DNA from: Arthrobacter sp. YD4
Lineage (GTDB): Bacteria; Actinomycetota; Actinomycetes; Actinomycetales; Micrococcaceae
Direction: 5' to 3'
Assembly (NCBI RefSeq): GCF_030410515.1
Contig: NZ_JAUHHD010000003.1
Span: 248,001-312,000 of the forward strand
Length of the DNA: 64,000 nucleotides
The translations under genes and the position numbers were made by a program. Positions 39,254-49,400 of the stretch are shown here, in pieces (the stretch's first letter is position 1; each line of letters begins with the position of its first letter). Below the pieces are notes generated by a model. That model did no database searches. It was not told the origin of the DNA and worked only from the letters and a program-made list of their open reading frames with translations.

Positions 39254-41884
39254 CTAGGCCTGGGTCGGCGCTTCCACGGGGACGTCCGCCGGAGCCAGGA
39301 CGACGTCGCTGACCGCCAGCTCGCCGTCGCCGGCCACCAGCGTCAGCTCACGGGCGTTCGCGGCGGCCTTCAGGTCGCCCAGTCCGGCACGGAGCTGCTG
39401 GACCAGGGACTCCGAGCCGGTGATGGCCGCGGAGAGCACCTCGGTGCGCTGCTTGACCTTCGCCTCGGACTTGGCCTTTCGGATGCCGCCCAGAGCCGCG
39501 CCAACGGTGGACAGCAGCGTGGTGTCGCCGTCGACCTCCACGGCGGCGGGCCACTGGGCCCGGTGCACGGAGTCCTTGCGCCACCAGCTCCAGACCTCCT
39601 CCGTGGCGAAGGGCAGGAACGGGGCGAAGAGCCGCAACAGGGTGTCCAGGCTGGTGGCGAGGGCAGCCAGCACGGAGGCCCGCTGCTCCGCCCCGGCGGC
39701 ACCGTAGGCGCGATCCTTGATCAGTTCCACGTAGTCGTCGGTGAAGTGCCAGAAGAAGCTCTCGGTGATCTGCAGGGCACGGGCGTAGTCGTAGGCCTCG
39801 AAGGCCTTCGTCGCCTGGGCCACCACGTCGGCCAGCTGGGCCAGCACGCCGCGGTCCAACGGATTCGTCAGGACGGACAGATCCCCGGCGAGCACCGAGT
39901 CCTCGGTGGCGCCGAGGTTCAGGACAAACTTGGAGGCGTTGAGCAGCTTGATCGCAAGGCGGCGGCCGATCTTCATCTGCGCGATCTCGTAGGCGGTGTC
40001 CGCGCCGAGCTTGGCCGAGGCCGCCCAGTAGCGGACCGCGTCCGAGCCGTACTCGTTGAGCACATCGGTCGGAACAATCACGTTGCCCTTGGACTTGGAC
40101 ATCTTCTTCCGGTCCGGGTCCAGGATCCAGCCGGAAATGGCAGCGTGCTTCCACGGCGCCACGCCCTGCAGGGAGTCGGCACGGACCGCGGAGGAGAACA
40201 GCCACGTCCGGATGATGTCGTGGCCCTGCGGGCGCACGTCGAACGGGAAGACCTTCGAAAAGAGCGCCTCGTCGGTGCTCCACCCGCCCACGATCTGCGG
40301 GGTCAGCGACGACGTGGCCCAAGTGTCCAGGACGTCGGCGTCGCCGGCGAAGCCGCCCGGGACGTCGCGCTGGGCTTCCTCGTAGCCGGGGGCTGCGTCC
40401 GCGGCGGGGTCCACCGGGAGCTGGCCGTCGGCCGGCAGGATCGGAGCGTCGTAGTCCGGGTTGCCGTCGGCGTCCAGCGGGTACCAGACCGGCACCGGCA
40501 CGCCGAAGAAGCGCTGGCGGGAGACCAGCCAGTCGCCGTTCAGGCCGGTGATCCAGTTCTCGTACCGGGAGCGCATGAACGCGGGGTGGAAGTCGATCTC
40601 CTTGCCGCGGCCGATCAGGCGTTCGCGGCGGTCCTCGTCGCGGCCGCCGTTGCGGATGTACCACTGGCGGGAGGTAACGACCTCGAGGGGCTTGTCGCCC
40701 TTTTCGAAGAAGTTGACCGGGTGCATAATCTTCTTCGGTTCGCCGTCCAGCAGGTCCGCGGCGGCCAGCAACTCCACCACGCCCTCCTTGGCGCTGAAGA
40801 CGGTCTTGCCGGCGATCGCGGCGAAGGCCTCGCGGCCCTCCGCAGTGGTGATCCAGTCCGGGGTCTCGCCGACGATGCGGCCGTCGCGGCCCACGATCGC
40901 GCGGGTGGGCAGCTGCAGCTCACGCCACCAGGTGACGTCGGTGAGGTCACCGAAGGTGCAGACCATCGCGATGCCCGAGCCCTTGTCCGCCTTGGCCAGC
41001 GGGTGGGCCTTGACCTCCACCTCGACGCCGAAGATTGGGGAGGTGACCTTGGTGCCGAAGAGCGGCTGGTAGCGCTCGTCGTCGGGGTTCGCCACCAGCG
41101 CGGCGCAGGCGGCCAGCAACTCGGGGCGGGTGGTCTCGATGTAGATCTTCTCGCCGGATTCGGTGAAGAACGGGTAGCGGTAGTAGGCGCCGGCGACCTC
41201 GCGGTCCTCCAGTTCGGCCTGGGCCACCGCGGTGCGGAAGGTGACGTCCCACAGGGTGGGGGCCTCGGCCATGTACGCGTCGCCGGCGGCCAGGTTGGCC
41301 AGGAACGCGCGCTGGGAGATGGCGCGGGACTTGTCGTCGATGGTCCGGTAGGTCAGGTCCCAGTCAACGGAGAGACCCAGGGTCTGGAAGAGGTTCTCGA
41401 AGACCTTCTCGTCCTCGACGGCGAGTTCCTCGCAGAGTTCGATGAAGTTCCGGCGCGAGACGACGTCGAAGTCGCGCTGGTTCTTGGCCGGCTCGGCCGG
41501 GGGCCGGTAGTTGGCATCGTAGGGGATGGCCGGATCGCAGCGCACACCGTAGTAGTTCTGCACGCGGCGCTCGGTGGGCAGGCCGTTGTCGTCCCAGCCC
41601 ATCGGGTAGAAGACGTTCTTGCCGGTCATCCGCTGGTAGCGGGCCAGGACGTCGGTCTGCGTGTAGGAGAACATGTGTCCGACGTGCAGCGAACCCGACG
41701 CGGTGGGCGGGGGAGTGTCGATCGAGTAGACCTGCTCCCGGGTGGTGTCCGGGTTGAACTTGTAGGTTCCTTCGTCAAGCCAGCGCCGGGTGAGCGATGC
41801 CTCCAGGCCCTCGAGGGCGGGCTTGTCCGGAACGTTGGTGGGGGCGGTGGTGGGCGTGTCTGTACCCTGCGTGTCTTCAGCCAT
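39254..41884 (-). CDS. valS: Valyl-tRNA synthetase
   Basis: ValS charges tRNA-Val and edits mischarged threonine. The 876-residue protein has the HIGH motif as GSLHVGHMFSYTQTD, an editing domain (FRTAVAQAELEDREVAGAYYR, GSGIAMVCTFGDLTDV), and KMSKS in RKKMSKSKGNVIVP. The C-terminal coiled-coil arm is short (LGGIRKAKSEAKVKQRTEVL) and the very C-terminus lacks the extended ValS arm of E. coli. AAGAAT 6 nt before ATG 41884 hints at a leaderless start. In mycobacteria valS is next to folC; here folC follows ileS instead. Confidence 0.97.
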   Translation of the reverse strand: MAEDTQGTDTPTTAPTNVPDKPALEGLEASLTRRWLDEGTYKFNPDTTREQVYSIDTPPPTASGSLHVGHMFSYTQTDVLARYQRMTGKNVFYPMGWDDNGLPTERRVQNYYGVRCDPAIPYDANYRPPAEPAKNQRDFDVVSRRNFIELCEELAVEDEKVFENLFQTLGLSVDWDLTYRTIDDKSRAISQRAFLANLAAGDAYMAEAPTLWDVTFRTAVAQAELEDREVAGAYYRYPFFTESGEKIYIETTRPELLAACAALVANPDDERYQPLFGTKVTSPIFGVEVEVKAHPLAKADKGSGIAMVCTFGDLTDVTWWRELQLPTRAIVGRDGRIVGETPDWITTAEGREAFAAIAGKTVFSAKEGVVELLAAADLLDGEPKKIMHPVNFFEKGDKPLEVVTSRQWYIRNGGRDEDRRERLIGRGKEIDFHPAFMRSRYENWITGLNGDWLVSRQRFFGVPVPVWYPLDADGNPDYDAPILPADGQLPVDPAADAAPGYEEAQRDVPGGFAGDADVLDTWATSSLTPQIVGGWSTDEALFSKVFPFDVRPQGHDIIRTWLFSSAVRADSLQGVAPWKHAAISGWILDPDRKKMSKSKGNVIVPTDVLNEYGSDAVRYWAASAKLGADTAYEIAQMKIGRRLAIKLLNASKFVLNLGATEDSVLAGDLSVLTNPLDRGVLAQLADVVAQATKAFEAYDYARALQITESFFWHFTDDYVELIKDRAYGAAGAEQRASVLAALATSLDTLLRLFAPFLPFATEEVWSWWRKDSVHRAQWPAAVEVDGDTTLLSTVGAALGGIRKAKSEAKVKQRTEVLSAAITGSESLVQQLRAGLGDLKAAANARELTLVAGDGELAVSDVVLAPADVPVEAPTQA

Positions 41885-41967
41885 GGGTCAATTCTTGCAG
41901 TTCTTTTCACTTTAGTTTTCACCGCGTTTCGCGATTTCGGGATCCCGCTGCAATAACGTGCGGGACT

Positions 41968-42336
41968 ATGAAGGAAAATTCGGCGCATTTCGCGATCAAG
42001 CGCATCTATGACCCGCCCGGGGACGGCGACGGCTTCCGGGTCCTGGTGGACAGGCTCTGGCCGCGTGGCGTCAGCAAGGAGCGGGCGCGGCTTGACCTGT
42101 GGCTCAAGGAGGTGGCCCCGTCGGGGCCGCTGCGCACCGAGTTCGCGCACATGCAGGAACGCTTTGAGGATTTCCGCTCCGCCTACGAGGCGGAGCTTGC
42201 GGAGAACCCGGCGGTGGAGACCCTGCGCCGGATCGGGACCGACCACGCCCGGGTGACCCTGCTGTTCGGGGCAAGGGACGTGGAAACCAACCACGCCCGG
42301 GTGCTGTTGGAGTTCCTCCAGCGCGGTGGCCGCTAA
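41968..42336 (+). CDS. DUF488 family protein (YeaO-like)
   Basis: The 122-residue protein shows the DUF488 core: AIKRIYDPPGDGDGFRVLVD, RLWPRGVSKERARLDLWLKE, FRSAYEAELAENPAVETLRR and ARVTLLFGARDVETNHARVL. The family is uncharacterised, although the conserved Arg-Trp-Pro-Arg-Gly loop and C-terminal acidic residues look like an active site. A TAACGT hexamer 8 nt upstream of ATG 41968 suggests a leaderless or nearly leaderless mRNA. It diverges from valS and precedes an SDR gene by 30 bp. Confidence 0.88.
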   Translation: MKENSAHFAIKRIYDPPGDGDGFRVLVDRLWPRGVSKERARLDLWLKEVAPSGPLRTEFAHMQERFEDFRSAYEAELAENPAVETLRRIGTDHARVTLLFGARDVETNHARVLLEFLQRGGR

Positions 42337-42366
42337 CCGCCCCCCGATTCCGATTAGGGTGGTGCC

Positions 42367-43137
42367 ATGACTGAGGGAACCACCAACACAGCAGCAGCCA
42401 AAGCGGCCGTCGTCACCGGCGCCAGCACCGGAATCGGGCAGGCCACGGTCCGTGCGCTCCGCCGGGAAGGGTGGACCGTGTTCGCCGTCGCCCGCCGCGC
42501 CGACCGCCTGGACGCCCTCGCGGCGGAAACCGGCGCCGTCGCGCTGGCCGCGGACGTGACCGACGACGACGCCGTCGCCCGCCTGGTCGAGGAGGTCACC
42601 CGCGAAGGCGGCATCGACACCCTCATCAACGTTGCCGGCGGAGCCCGCGGGGCGGACAAGATTGCCGACGGCAAGACCGAGGACTGGCAGTGGATGTACG
42701 AGGTCAACGTCCTCGGCACCCTCAAGCTGACCCGCGCCTTCCTGCCGATGCTCCGCGCCTGCGGCGAAGGCACCGTCCTGAACCTCACCTCCACCGCCGG
42801 GCTCTCCGCCTACGAGGGCGGCGGCGGGTACAACGCGGCCAAGTTCGGCCAGCACGCCCTCACCGGGGCGCTCCGCTTGGAGGAAGCCGAACACAACCTC
42901 CCCGTGATCGAGGTGGCCCCGGGCATGGTGCAGACGGAGGAGTTCTCGCTCAACCGCCTCGGAGACAAGGGCGCCGCGGACAAGGTCTACGCCGGGGTCG
43001 AGAAGCCGCTGACGGCCGACGACGTCGCCGACGTGGTCCGCTACGCGGTGACCGCCCCGCACCACGTGAACCTGGACCAGATCATCGTCCGTCCGGTCGC
43101 GCAGGCGTCCAACTTCAAGGTCATCCGCAAGGGCTGA
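42367..43137 (+). CDS. Short-chain dehydrogenase/reductase
   Basis: This is a classical SDR of 256 residues. The cofactor motif is TGASTGIGQATVRAL near residue 19, with RRADR after strand 2, which favours NADP(H). NVAGGARG follows, then serine in STAGLSAYEGGGGYNAAKFG where YNAAK is the catalytic YxxxK pair. The resemblance is to YdfG-type 3-hydroxy-acid dehydrogenases but the substrate is not certain. ATG 42367 has TAGGGT 6 nt upstream, a leaderless arrangement independent of the DUF488 gene. Confidence 0.9.
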   Translation: MTEGTTNTAAAKAAVVTGASTGIGQATVRALRREGWTVFAVARRADRLDALAAETGAVALAADVTDDDAVARLVEEVTREGGIDTLINVAGGARGADKIADGKTEDWQWMYEVNVLGTLKLTRAFLPMLRACGEGTVLNLTSTAGLSAYEGGGGYNAAKFGQHALTGALRLEEAEHNLPVIEVAPGMVQTEEFSLNRLGDKGAADKVYAGVEKPLTADDVADVVRYAVTAPHHVNLDQIIVRPVAQASNFKVIRKG

Positions 43138-43202
43138 CCGGATGTTCCGGACCGGAGCAGCCACCTGCCCGGCGGCTTAGCCGAGTAACCTAGCCCGGCG
43201 GC

Positions 43203-44276
43203 TTAGCCCGGCGCCGGGATGGTGAGCGTGGCCACTACGGCCGCGTGATCCGTCCCGGCCACCCGGTGCACCGCGTAGTCCCTGCTGCCGACCGATGGAC
43301 CGGTCAGCAGATGGTCCAGCGCGGCGCCCGGCAGCGGCAGGTCCATCGGCCAGGTGGGGACCAGCCGCGCACCCTGCGCGGTGGCCACGTCCACCAAGGG
43401 ATGAGCGGCTCCGGCGGCGACCAGGCGCCGGAACTCGGCGTGGTCGTACCCGGCGTTGAAATCGCCCAGCAGGAGCAGCGGTGGCTGCTGCCCGGCTTGT
43501 TTCCGTCCGGCAACGGCGGCTGCCGCTTGCTCCGGCAGCCTGCCGAGGGCCGCCAGTTCCCGGCGCCACTGGCCCAGTCCGCCGCCCACCGGCGCCCGGG
43601 TATGCACGTTCGTCACCTCCAGCACGGCGGCGCCGCCCTCCGGGACAGGAAGCTCCAGCCTCGCCGAGACCATCGGAAACCGGGTCCCGGCAAGGGTTCC
43701 GGTGGATTGCAGCGGGAAGCGGGAGTAGAGCGCCCCGCCGGAGGCGTCCCGGCCGGGGGCACTGATCCGGTAGGGAAGCTCCCCGTTGATGCCCGCGGCC
43801 TCCAGCCGCTGCTCCAGGGCCGGGGTGTACTCCTGGAGCGCCAGCAGCCCGACGTCATGGTCCCGGACCATCCGGACGATCTCCCCGGCGTCGGCCCGGC
43901 CAAGCTTCGCGTTGATGCTCATTGTCACCAGCTCCGCGCCCCTGCCCCCCGCCGGCGGCAACGGACGCGCGTAGTCGGGCGAAAACAGCCACGCCGCCTG
44001 CAGGGCCAGGAGCGCCGCGGCCGCGCCGGCCGCCACCGGGCGGCGTGCCGCCACCGCACAGAGAAACGAGAAGCCTGCCGGAACCACCAGCCAGGGCGTG
44101 AAGGACAGCAGCTGCACCACCGTTTCCGGCCACGGCAGGTCCACGGCGCGGCACACGGACAGCCCCGCCACCGGCACCCCCAGCAGTCCCGCTGCCGCCA
44201 GCCAGCGCCGGCGCGGCACCACCGCGGCCCGGGCAGTCCCGGACAACCGGTCGGCAACGCCGTGAGGGAGGCCCAT
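43203..44276 (-). CDS. Endonuclease/exonuclease/phosphatase (EEP) family membrane protein
   Basis: The 357-residue protein has three N-terminal membrane segments (WLAAAGLLGVPVAGLSVC, VVQLLSFTPWLVVPAGFSFL, PVAAGAAAALLALQAAWLF) followed by an EEP domain. Its motifs are VTMSINAKLGRAD, VGLLALQEYTPALEQRL, NVHTRAPVGGG, LLLGDFNAGYDH and GTDHAAVVATL, with the acidic and histidine catalytic residues in place. Such membrane-tethered EEP proteins may act on nucleic acids or phospholipids outside the cell; the substrate is unknown. ATG 44276 has TACACT 6 nt upstream. The ORF runs open further up, but that stretch overlaps the ileS leader on the other strand. Confidence 0.85.
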   Translation of the reverse strand: MGLPHGVADRLSGTARAAVVPRRRWLAAAGLLGVPVAGLSVCRAVDLPWPETVVQLLSFTPWLVVPAGFSFLCAVAARRPVAAGAAAALLALQAAWLFSPDYARPLPPAGGRGAELVTMSINAKLGRADAGEIVRMVRDHDVGLLALQEYTPALEQRLEAAGINGELPYRISAPGRDASGGALYSRFPLQSTGTLAGTRFPMVSARLELPVPEGGAAVLEVTNVHTRAPVGGGLGQWRRELAALGRLPEQAAAAVAGRKQAGQQPPLLLLGDFNAGYDHAEFRRLVAAGAAHPLVDVATAQGARLVPTWPMDLPLPGAALDHLLTGPSVGSRDYAVHRVAGTDHAAVVATLTIPAPG

Positions 44277-44387
44277 TCCCCGAGTGTAGGCAGGCCCGGG
44301 GCCCGGGGCGAGGGTTCGGCAGGACGGATCCGTTTGTATCCCGGGCCGGCGGCCCATGGTGTGCGGCGGGCACCGGCCCCTTTCCGG

Positions 44388-44393
44388 TACCAT
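44388..44393 (+). promoter_or_regulatory. -10 element of the ileS T-box transcript
   Basis: TACCAT lies about 7 nt before the predicted start of the T-box leader. Confidence 0.5.
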
Positions 44394-44399
44394 CGAACT

Positions 44400-44675
44400 A
44401 ACAGCGTCGACCCGGCCATCACCGGTGAGCTTCCGGAAGAACACTCCGGCGCGGACCCCACGGTCCCCGCGGTGCCAGTAGAACCGGACGGGTAAGCCCG
44501 TCACAGCAGTCAACGAGCGGCCGGCAGCGGTGCGCGTTCCGCCCACACGGGTGGTCCGGGCCCGGAACCGGTAAGTGAGGTGGTACCGCGGTGCCGGTGT
44601 TGTTCCGACAGCACAGGAGCCGTCCTCGCATCCTGAATGAATCCCGTTGTTCACAGCTCAACCCAGGATGTCGAG
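44400..44675 (+). promoter_or_regulatory. T-box leader of ileS, translational type, with a visible SD-sequestering helix
   Basis: T-box leaders sense uncharged tRNA. The T-box sequence GAGGTGGTACCGCGGT (44577-44592) contains the TGG that binds the tRNA 3' end. A likely isoleucine specifier, ATC, lies in CCGGCCATCACCGGTGAG (44411-44428). TCGCATCCTG (44626-44635) pairs with CAGGATGTCGA (44664-44674, one bulge), covering the AGGA ribosome site of ATG 44676. No T-rich terminator is seen, so control is of translation, as in other actinobacterial ileS genes. Confidence 0.85.
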
Positions 44676-47600
44676 ATGACCCATTACCCCAAGGCCTCAG
44701 CCGCACCCTCCGACGCCAGCACCTCCGCCTCCGGCACGGCTTCCACCGCCGCAGGCGTGTCCGCCTCCGTGAAGTTCCCGGAGATCGAGGAGCGCATCCT
44801 CAAGTACTGGGACCGGGACGGAACCTTCCAGGCGAGCATCGACCAGCGGGACGCAGGCAAAGACGGCTCCAACGAATTCGTCTTCTACGACGGCCCTCCC
44901 TTCGCTAACGGCCTCCCGCACTACGGCCACCTGCTGACCGGATACGCCAAGGACCTGGTGGGCCGCTACCAGACCCAGCGCGGCCGCCGCGTCGAGCGCC
45001 GCTTCGGCTGGGACACCCACGGCCTGCCCGCCGAGCTCGAGGCGATGAAGCAGCTGGGCATGACGGACAAGACCCAGATCGAGGCCATGGGCATCGACAA
45101 GTTCAACGATGCCTGCCGTGCCTCGGTGATGAAGTACGCCGACGAGTGGAAGAGCTACGTCACCCGCCAGGCCCGCTGGGTGGACTTCGAGAACGACTAC
45201 AAGACGCTCAACGTCGAGTACATGGAGTCCGTCCTCTGGGCCTTCAAGCAGCTGCACGAGAAGGGCCTGACCTACAACGGCTACCGGGTCCTGCCGTACT
45301 GCTGGAAGGACGAGACGCCGCTCTCCAACCACGAGCTGCGGATGGACGACGACGTCTACAAGAACCGCCAGGACCAGACAGTCACGGTGACCTTCCCGAT
45401 CACGGCGGGGGAGTCCGAGCTCTCGAAGCAGCTCGCCGGGGTCCAGGCGCTCGCCTGGACCACCACGCCGTGGACCCTCCCCACCAACCTGGCGCTCGCC
45501 GTCGGACCCGCCATCACTTACGTGGTGCTGCCCGCCGGACCGCACGGGATCAAGGCCGCCTCCGACGAGGCCCCCGTTACCGGATCCTTCCTGCTCGCCG
45601 CCGACCTCCTGGGCGCCTACGCCAAGGACCTGGGCTACGGCGATGGCGCCGAGGGTGCCGCCGCGGCCGAGGCCGCCGTCGTCTCCCGGCACCTCGGCAC
45701 CGAACTCGAGGGCCTGACGTACGAGCCTCTCTGGGACTACTTCGCCGACGCCGAGAAGTACGGCACCGAGGACGGCTGGCGTTTCCTCGTGGCCGACTAC
45801 GTCACCACCACCGACGGCACCGGCATCGTCCACCAGGCCCCGGCCTACGGTGAAGACGACCAGAAGGTCTGTGAAGAGGCCGGCATCCCCGTGGTCCTCT
45901 CCGTCGACGAGGGCGCGAAGTTCCTGCCCCTCTTCGGCCACGGACCCCTCGCCGCGATCGCCGGACTGCAGGTCTTCGAGGCCAACAAGCCCATCACCCA
46001 GGTGCTCCGCGCCGAGGGCCGCCTGGTCCGCCAGGCCAGCTACGAGCACTCCTACCCGCATTGCTGGCGCTGCCGGAACCCGCTGATCTACCGTGCCGTC
46101 TCCTCCTGGTACGTCGAGGTCACCAAGTTCAAGGACCGCATGTCCGAACTGAACCAGGAAATCAACTGGATCCCGGGCAACGTCAAGGACGGCCAGTTCG
46201 GCAAGTGGCTGGCCAACGCCCGCGACTGGTCGATCAGCCGCAACCGTTACTGGGGCAGCCCCATCCCGGTCTGGCAGTCCAGCGACCCGGACTACCCGCG
46301 CACCGACGTCTACGGCTCCCTCGCCGAGATCGAGGCCGATTTCGGCCGGCTGCCGCTGAACAACGACGGCCAGGTGGACCTGCACCGGCCGTTCATCGAC
46401 GAGCTCACCCGCCCGAACCCGGATGACCCGCGCACGCCGGAAGAGGGCCAGTCCGTCATGCGCCGCGTCGAGGACGTCCTGGACGTCTGGTTCGACTCCG
46501 GCTCCATGCCATACGGCCAGGTTCACTACCCGTTCCAGAACGAGGAATGGTTCGACACACACAACCCGGCGGACTTCATCGTCGAGTACATCGGCCAGAC
46601 CCGCGGCTGGTTCTACATGCTGCACATCCTCTCCACGGCACTGTTCGACCGCCCGGCGTTCCGCAACGTCATCAGCCACGGTATCGTCCTCGGCTCCGAC
46701 GGGCAGAAGATGTCCAAGAGCCTGCGCAACTACCCGGACGTCTCCGAGGTCCTGGACCGCGACGGCTCCGACGCAATGCGCTGGTTCCTGATGTCCAGCC
46801 CCATCCTGCGCGGCGGCAACCTGGTGGTCACCGAACAGGGCATCCGCGATGGGGTCCGCCAGGTCATCCTGCCGCTGTGGAACGTGTACAGCTTCTTCAC
46901 CCTCTACACGAACGCCGCTAACGGGGGCGAGGGCTACGACGCGAAGCTGCGCTACGACGGTTACGCCGACACCCTGGACCAGTACCTGATGGCCAACACC
47001 GGCGACCTGGTCCGCACCGTCACCGAACAGCTGGACAGCTACGACATCTCCGGCGCCTGCGACGAGCTCCGCGGCTACCTGGACATGCTCACCAACTGGT
47101 ACGTCCGGCGCAGCCGCACGCGGTTCTTCGACGAGAACACCGACGCCTTCGACGCGCTCTACACCGCGCTGGAGACCGTCTGCCGCGTCGCCGCCCCGCT
47201 GTTGCCCCTGATCTCCGAGGAGATCTGGCGCGGCCTCACCGGCGGGCGCTCCGTGCACCTGGCCGACTGGCCGGACGCGGACCTGTTCCCCGCCAACGCC
47301 GGCCTCGTGGAGGCGATGGACCGGGTGCAGCAGATCTGCTCCACCGGCTCCTCGCTGCGCAAGGCCGCGAACCTGCGGGTGCGCCTGCCTCTGCAGGAAC
47401 TCACCGTGGTCGCCCCGGGCGCGGACACCCTGGCGGCCTTCGCCGCCGTCGTCGCCGACGAGCTGAACCTGCGCACCGTCCGCGTGCTCGACGCCGACGC
47501 CGCCTCCCCGGAGGAGTTCGGCATCGAGCAGAAGCTGGTGGTCAACGCCCGCGCCGCCGGTCCGCGGCTGGGCAAGAACGTCCAGAAGGCCATCAAGGGC

Positions 47601-48035
47601 TCCAAGTCCGGTGACTGGTCCGTGAACGATGCCGGCGTGGTCACCGCCGGCGGCCTCGAACTCGAGCCGCAGGAATACACCCTGGAAACCGTCGTGGCCG
47701 AGGCCGCGGCAGGGGAGGGATCCCGGGCGGCGGCAGTCCTGCCCGGCGGCGGCTTCGTGGTCCTCAACACCGAGGTCACGCCGGAACTGGCGGCCGAGGG
47801 CACCGCCCGCGACCTGGTCCGCGCCATCCAGCAGGCCCGCAAGGACGCCGGGCTGAACGTCAGCGACCGGATCCGCACCACCGTCACCGCGCCCGCAGCC
47901 GTCGTCGAGGCGCTGCAGGCCCATGCCGGCCTGGTCAAGACCGAGACGCTCAGCGTGGACCTGAACACCGTCCCCGCCGACGTCAAGGAACCGCAGGTCA
48001 GCGTCGAAAAAGTCACCGTTGAAGCAGGGGCATAA
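44676..48035 (+). CDS. ileS: Isoleucyl-tRNA synthetase
   Basis: IleS charges tRNA-Ile and edits valine. The 1119-residue protein has HIGH as [16 protein letters not shown], the editing domain ([33 protein letters not shown]) and KMSKS as [13 protein letters not shown]. An anticodon-binding helical domain and a long C-terminal region follow; [11 protein letters not shown] lies inside the editing insert. It belongs to the long eukaryote-like IleS type common in Actinobacteria. ATG 44676 with AGGA 7 nt upstream is chosen over ATG 44637, because 44637 lies inside the SD-sequestering helix. The gene leads an ileS-folC-DUF4233-ndk cluster. Confidence 0.97.
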   Translation: MTHYPKASAAPSDASTSASGTASTAAGVSASVKFPEIEERILKYWDRDGTFQASIDQRDAGKDGSNEFVFYDGPPFANGLPHYGHLLTGYAKDLVGRYQTQRGRRVERRFGWDTHGLPAELEAMKQLGMTDKTQIEAMGIDKFNDACRASVMKYADEWKSYVTRQARWVDFENDYKTLNVEYMESVLWAFKQLHEKGLTYNGYRVLPYCWKDETPLSNHELRMDDDVYKNRQDQTVTVTFPITAGESELSKQLAGVQALAWTTTPWTLPTNLALAVGPAITYVVLPAGPHGIKAASDEAPVTGSFLLAADLLGAYAKDLGYGDGAEGAAAAEAAVVSRHLGTELEGLTYEPLWDYFADAEKYGTEDGWRFLVADYVTTTDGTGIVHQAPAYGEDDQKVCEEAGIPVVLSVDEGAKFLPLFGHGPLAAIAGLQVFEANKPITQVLRAEGRLVRQASYEHSYPHCWRCRNPLIYRAVSSWYVEVTKFKDRMSELNQEINWIPGNVKDGQFGKWLANARDWSISRNRYWGSPIPVWQSSDPDYPRTDVYGSLAEIEADFGRLPLNNDGQVDLHRPFIDELTRPNPDDPRTPEEGQSVMRRVEDVLDVWFDSGSMPYGQVHYPFQNEEWFDTHNPADFIVEYIGQTRGWFYMLHILSTALFDRPAFRNVISHGIVLGSDGQKMSKSLRNYPDVSEVLDRDGSDAMRWFLMSSPILRGGNLVVTEQGIRDGVRQVILPLWNVYSFFTLYTNAANGGEGYDAKLRYDGYADTLDQYLMANTGDLVRTVTEQLDSYDISGACDELRGYLDMLTNWYVRRSRTRFFDENTDAFDALYTALETVCRVAAPLLPLISEEIWRGLTGGRSVHLADWPDADLFPANAGLVEAMDRVQQICSTGSSLRKAANLRVRLPLQELTVVAPGADTLAAFAAVVADELNLRTVRVLDADAASPEEFGIEQKLVVNARAAGPRLGKNVQKAIKGSKSGDWSVNDAGVVTAGGLELEPQEYTLETVVAEAAAGEGSRAAAVLPGGGFVVLNTEVTPELAAEGTARDLVRAIQQARKDAGLNVSDRIRTTVTAPAAVVEALQAHAGLVKTETLSVDLNTVPADVKEPQVSVEKVTVEAGA

Positions 48036-48038
48036 TCC

Positions 48039-49397
48039 ATGAGCGACGAATTTTCGGTCGAGAGCGTCTACGCCGAACTCCTGGGCCGGGCGCCGGAGAA
48101 CAAGATGGAACCCCGGCTGGCGCCGCTGCGCCGGGCGATGGACATCCTGGGGGAGCCGAACAAGGCCTTCCCGATCATCCACGTCACCGGCACCAACGGT
48201 AAGACCTCCACGGCCCGGATGATCGAGGCCGGGCTGCGTGCCCACGGCCTGAGCACCGGCCGGTACACCAGCCCGCACCTGTCCAAGGTCACCGAGCGGA
48301 TCAGCATCGACGGCGAACCGGTCTCCGATGAGACCTTCGTCCGGATCTGGGACGAGATCCGGCCCTACCTGGAGATCGTGGACAACGAACTCACCGCGGA
48401 GGACCAGCCCCGGTTGACCTACTTCGAATGCCTAACCATCCTGGGCTTCGCGGTCTTCGCGGACCAGCCGGTGAACGTGGCCGTGATCGAGGTGGGCCTG
48501 GGCGGCATCACCGACGCCACCAACGTCGGCGACGGCCTGGTCTCAGTCATCACTCCGATCTCCCTGGACCACACGGACCTCCTGGGCGACACCACCGAGG
48601 ACATCGCCCACGAGAAGGCCGGCATCATCAAGCCCGGCGGCTTCCTGGTCAGCGCCGCCCAGCCGGTGGACGCCGCCCAGGTGCTGCTGGAGAAGGCCAA
48701 AGAGGTGGGCGTGCCGTTCCGCTTCGAGGGCGTCGAGTTCGGCGTCGAGTCCCGCACCGTGGCCGTCGGCGGACAGATGGTGACCATCCAGGGCCTCGCG
48801 GACCGGTACGAGGGCCTCCTGGTGCCGCTGCACGGCGCCCACCAGGCCGAGAACGCCGCCGTCGCCGTCGCCGCCCTCGAGGCGTTCTTCGGCGCGGACA
48901 AGCCGCTGAACCCCGAGGTGCTCCAGGAGGCCTTCGCCGCCGTCACCTCCCCGGGCCGGCTGGAGGTGCTGCGCACCGCCCCCACCATCGTGGTGGATGC
49001 CGCCCACAACCCGGAGGGCATCCGGGTCTCCGCCGAGGCGCTCCAGGAGGCCTTCAGCTTCAGCAAGCTGGTGGTGGTCCTGGGCATCCTGCAGGAAAAG
49101 GACGCCGAGGAAATCCTCCGCCAGCTCAAGGACTCCCTCGAGGACGTGCCGGCCGAGTTCTGCTTCACCCAGTCCAACTCGCCGCGGGCCATCCCGGCCG
49201 AGGAACTCGGCGAGCTGGCCCTGGACCTGGGCTTCGGCGAGGATGTCGTGCACACCGCGGAGAAGCTCGACGACGCCCTCGAATGGGCGGTGGAGCGGGC
49301 CGAATCCAACGACGACCTGGCCGGCGGCATCCTGGTCACCGGTTCCATCACGCTCGTGGCCGAAGCCCGGATCCTGCTCGGAAAGTCCGAGGCGTAA
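48039..49397 (+). CDS. folC: Bifunctional folylpolyglutamate synthase/dihydrofolate synthase
   Basis: FolC adds glutamate to dihydropteroate or folates in an ATP-dependent ligase reaction. The 452-residue protein has the P-loop HVTGTNGKTSTARMIE, RYTSPHLSKVTERI, NVAVIEVGLGGITDATN, ALEAFFG, and the C-terminal Mur-ligase-like block DAAHNPEGIRVSAEAL. It starts 3 bp after the ileS stop with GCAGGGGC as the ribosome site, so it is co-expressed with ileS. In M. tuberculosis folC follows valS; here ileS takes that place. Confidence 0.95.
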   Translation: MSDEFSVESVYAELLGRAPENKMEPRLAPLRRAMDILGEPNKAFPIIHVTGTNGKTSTARMIEAGLRAHGLSTGRYTSPHLSKVTERISIDGEPVSDETFVRIWDEIRPYLEIVDNELTAEDQPRLTYFECLTILGFAVFADQPVNVAVIEVGLGGITDATNVGDGLVSVITPISLDHTDLLGDTTEDIAHEKAGIIKPGGFLVSAAQPVDAAQVLLEKAKEVGVPFRFEGVEFGVESRTVAVGGQMVTIQGLADRYEGLLVPLHGAHQAENAAVAVAALEAFFGADKPLNPEVLQEAFAAVTSPGRLEVLRTAPTIVVDAAHNPEGIRVSAEALQEAFSFSKLVVVLGILQEKDAEEILRQLKDSLEDVPAEFCFTQSNSPRAIPAEELGELALDLGFGEDVVHTAEKLDDALEWAVERAESNDDLAGGILVTGSITLVAEARILLGKSEA

Positions 49398-49400
49398 CCG

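Noticed and set aside
44697-48278. A 1193-codon open frame antisense to ileS, and similar long antisense frames over rne (51594-55652), valS (39251-41956) and GH15
   Set aside because: They are shadows produced by codon bias in very GC-rich genes. They have low-complexity Ala/Gly/Val/Arg composition, no family motifs and no ribosome sites, and the sense genes are certain.
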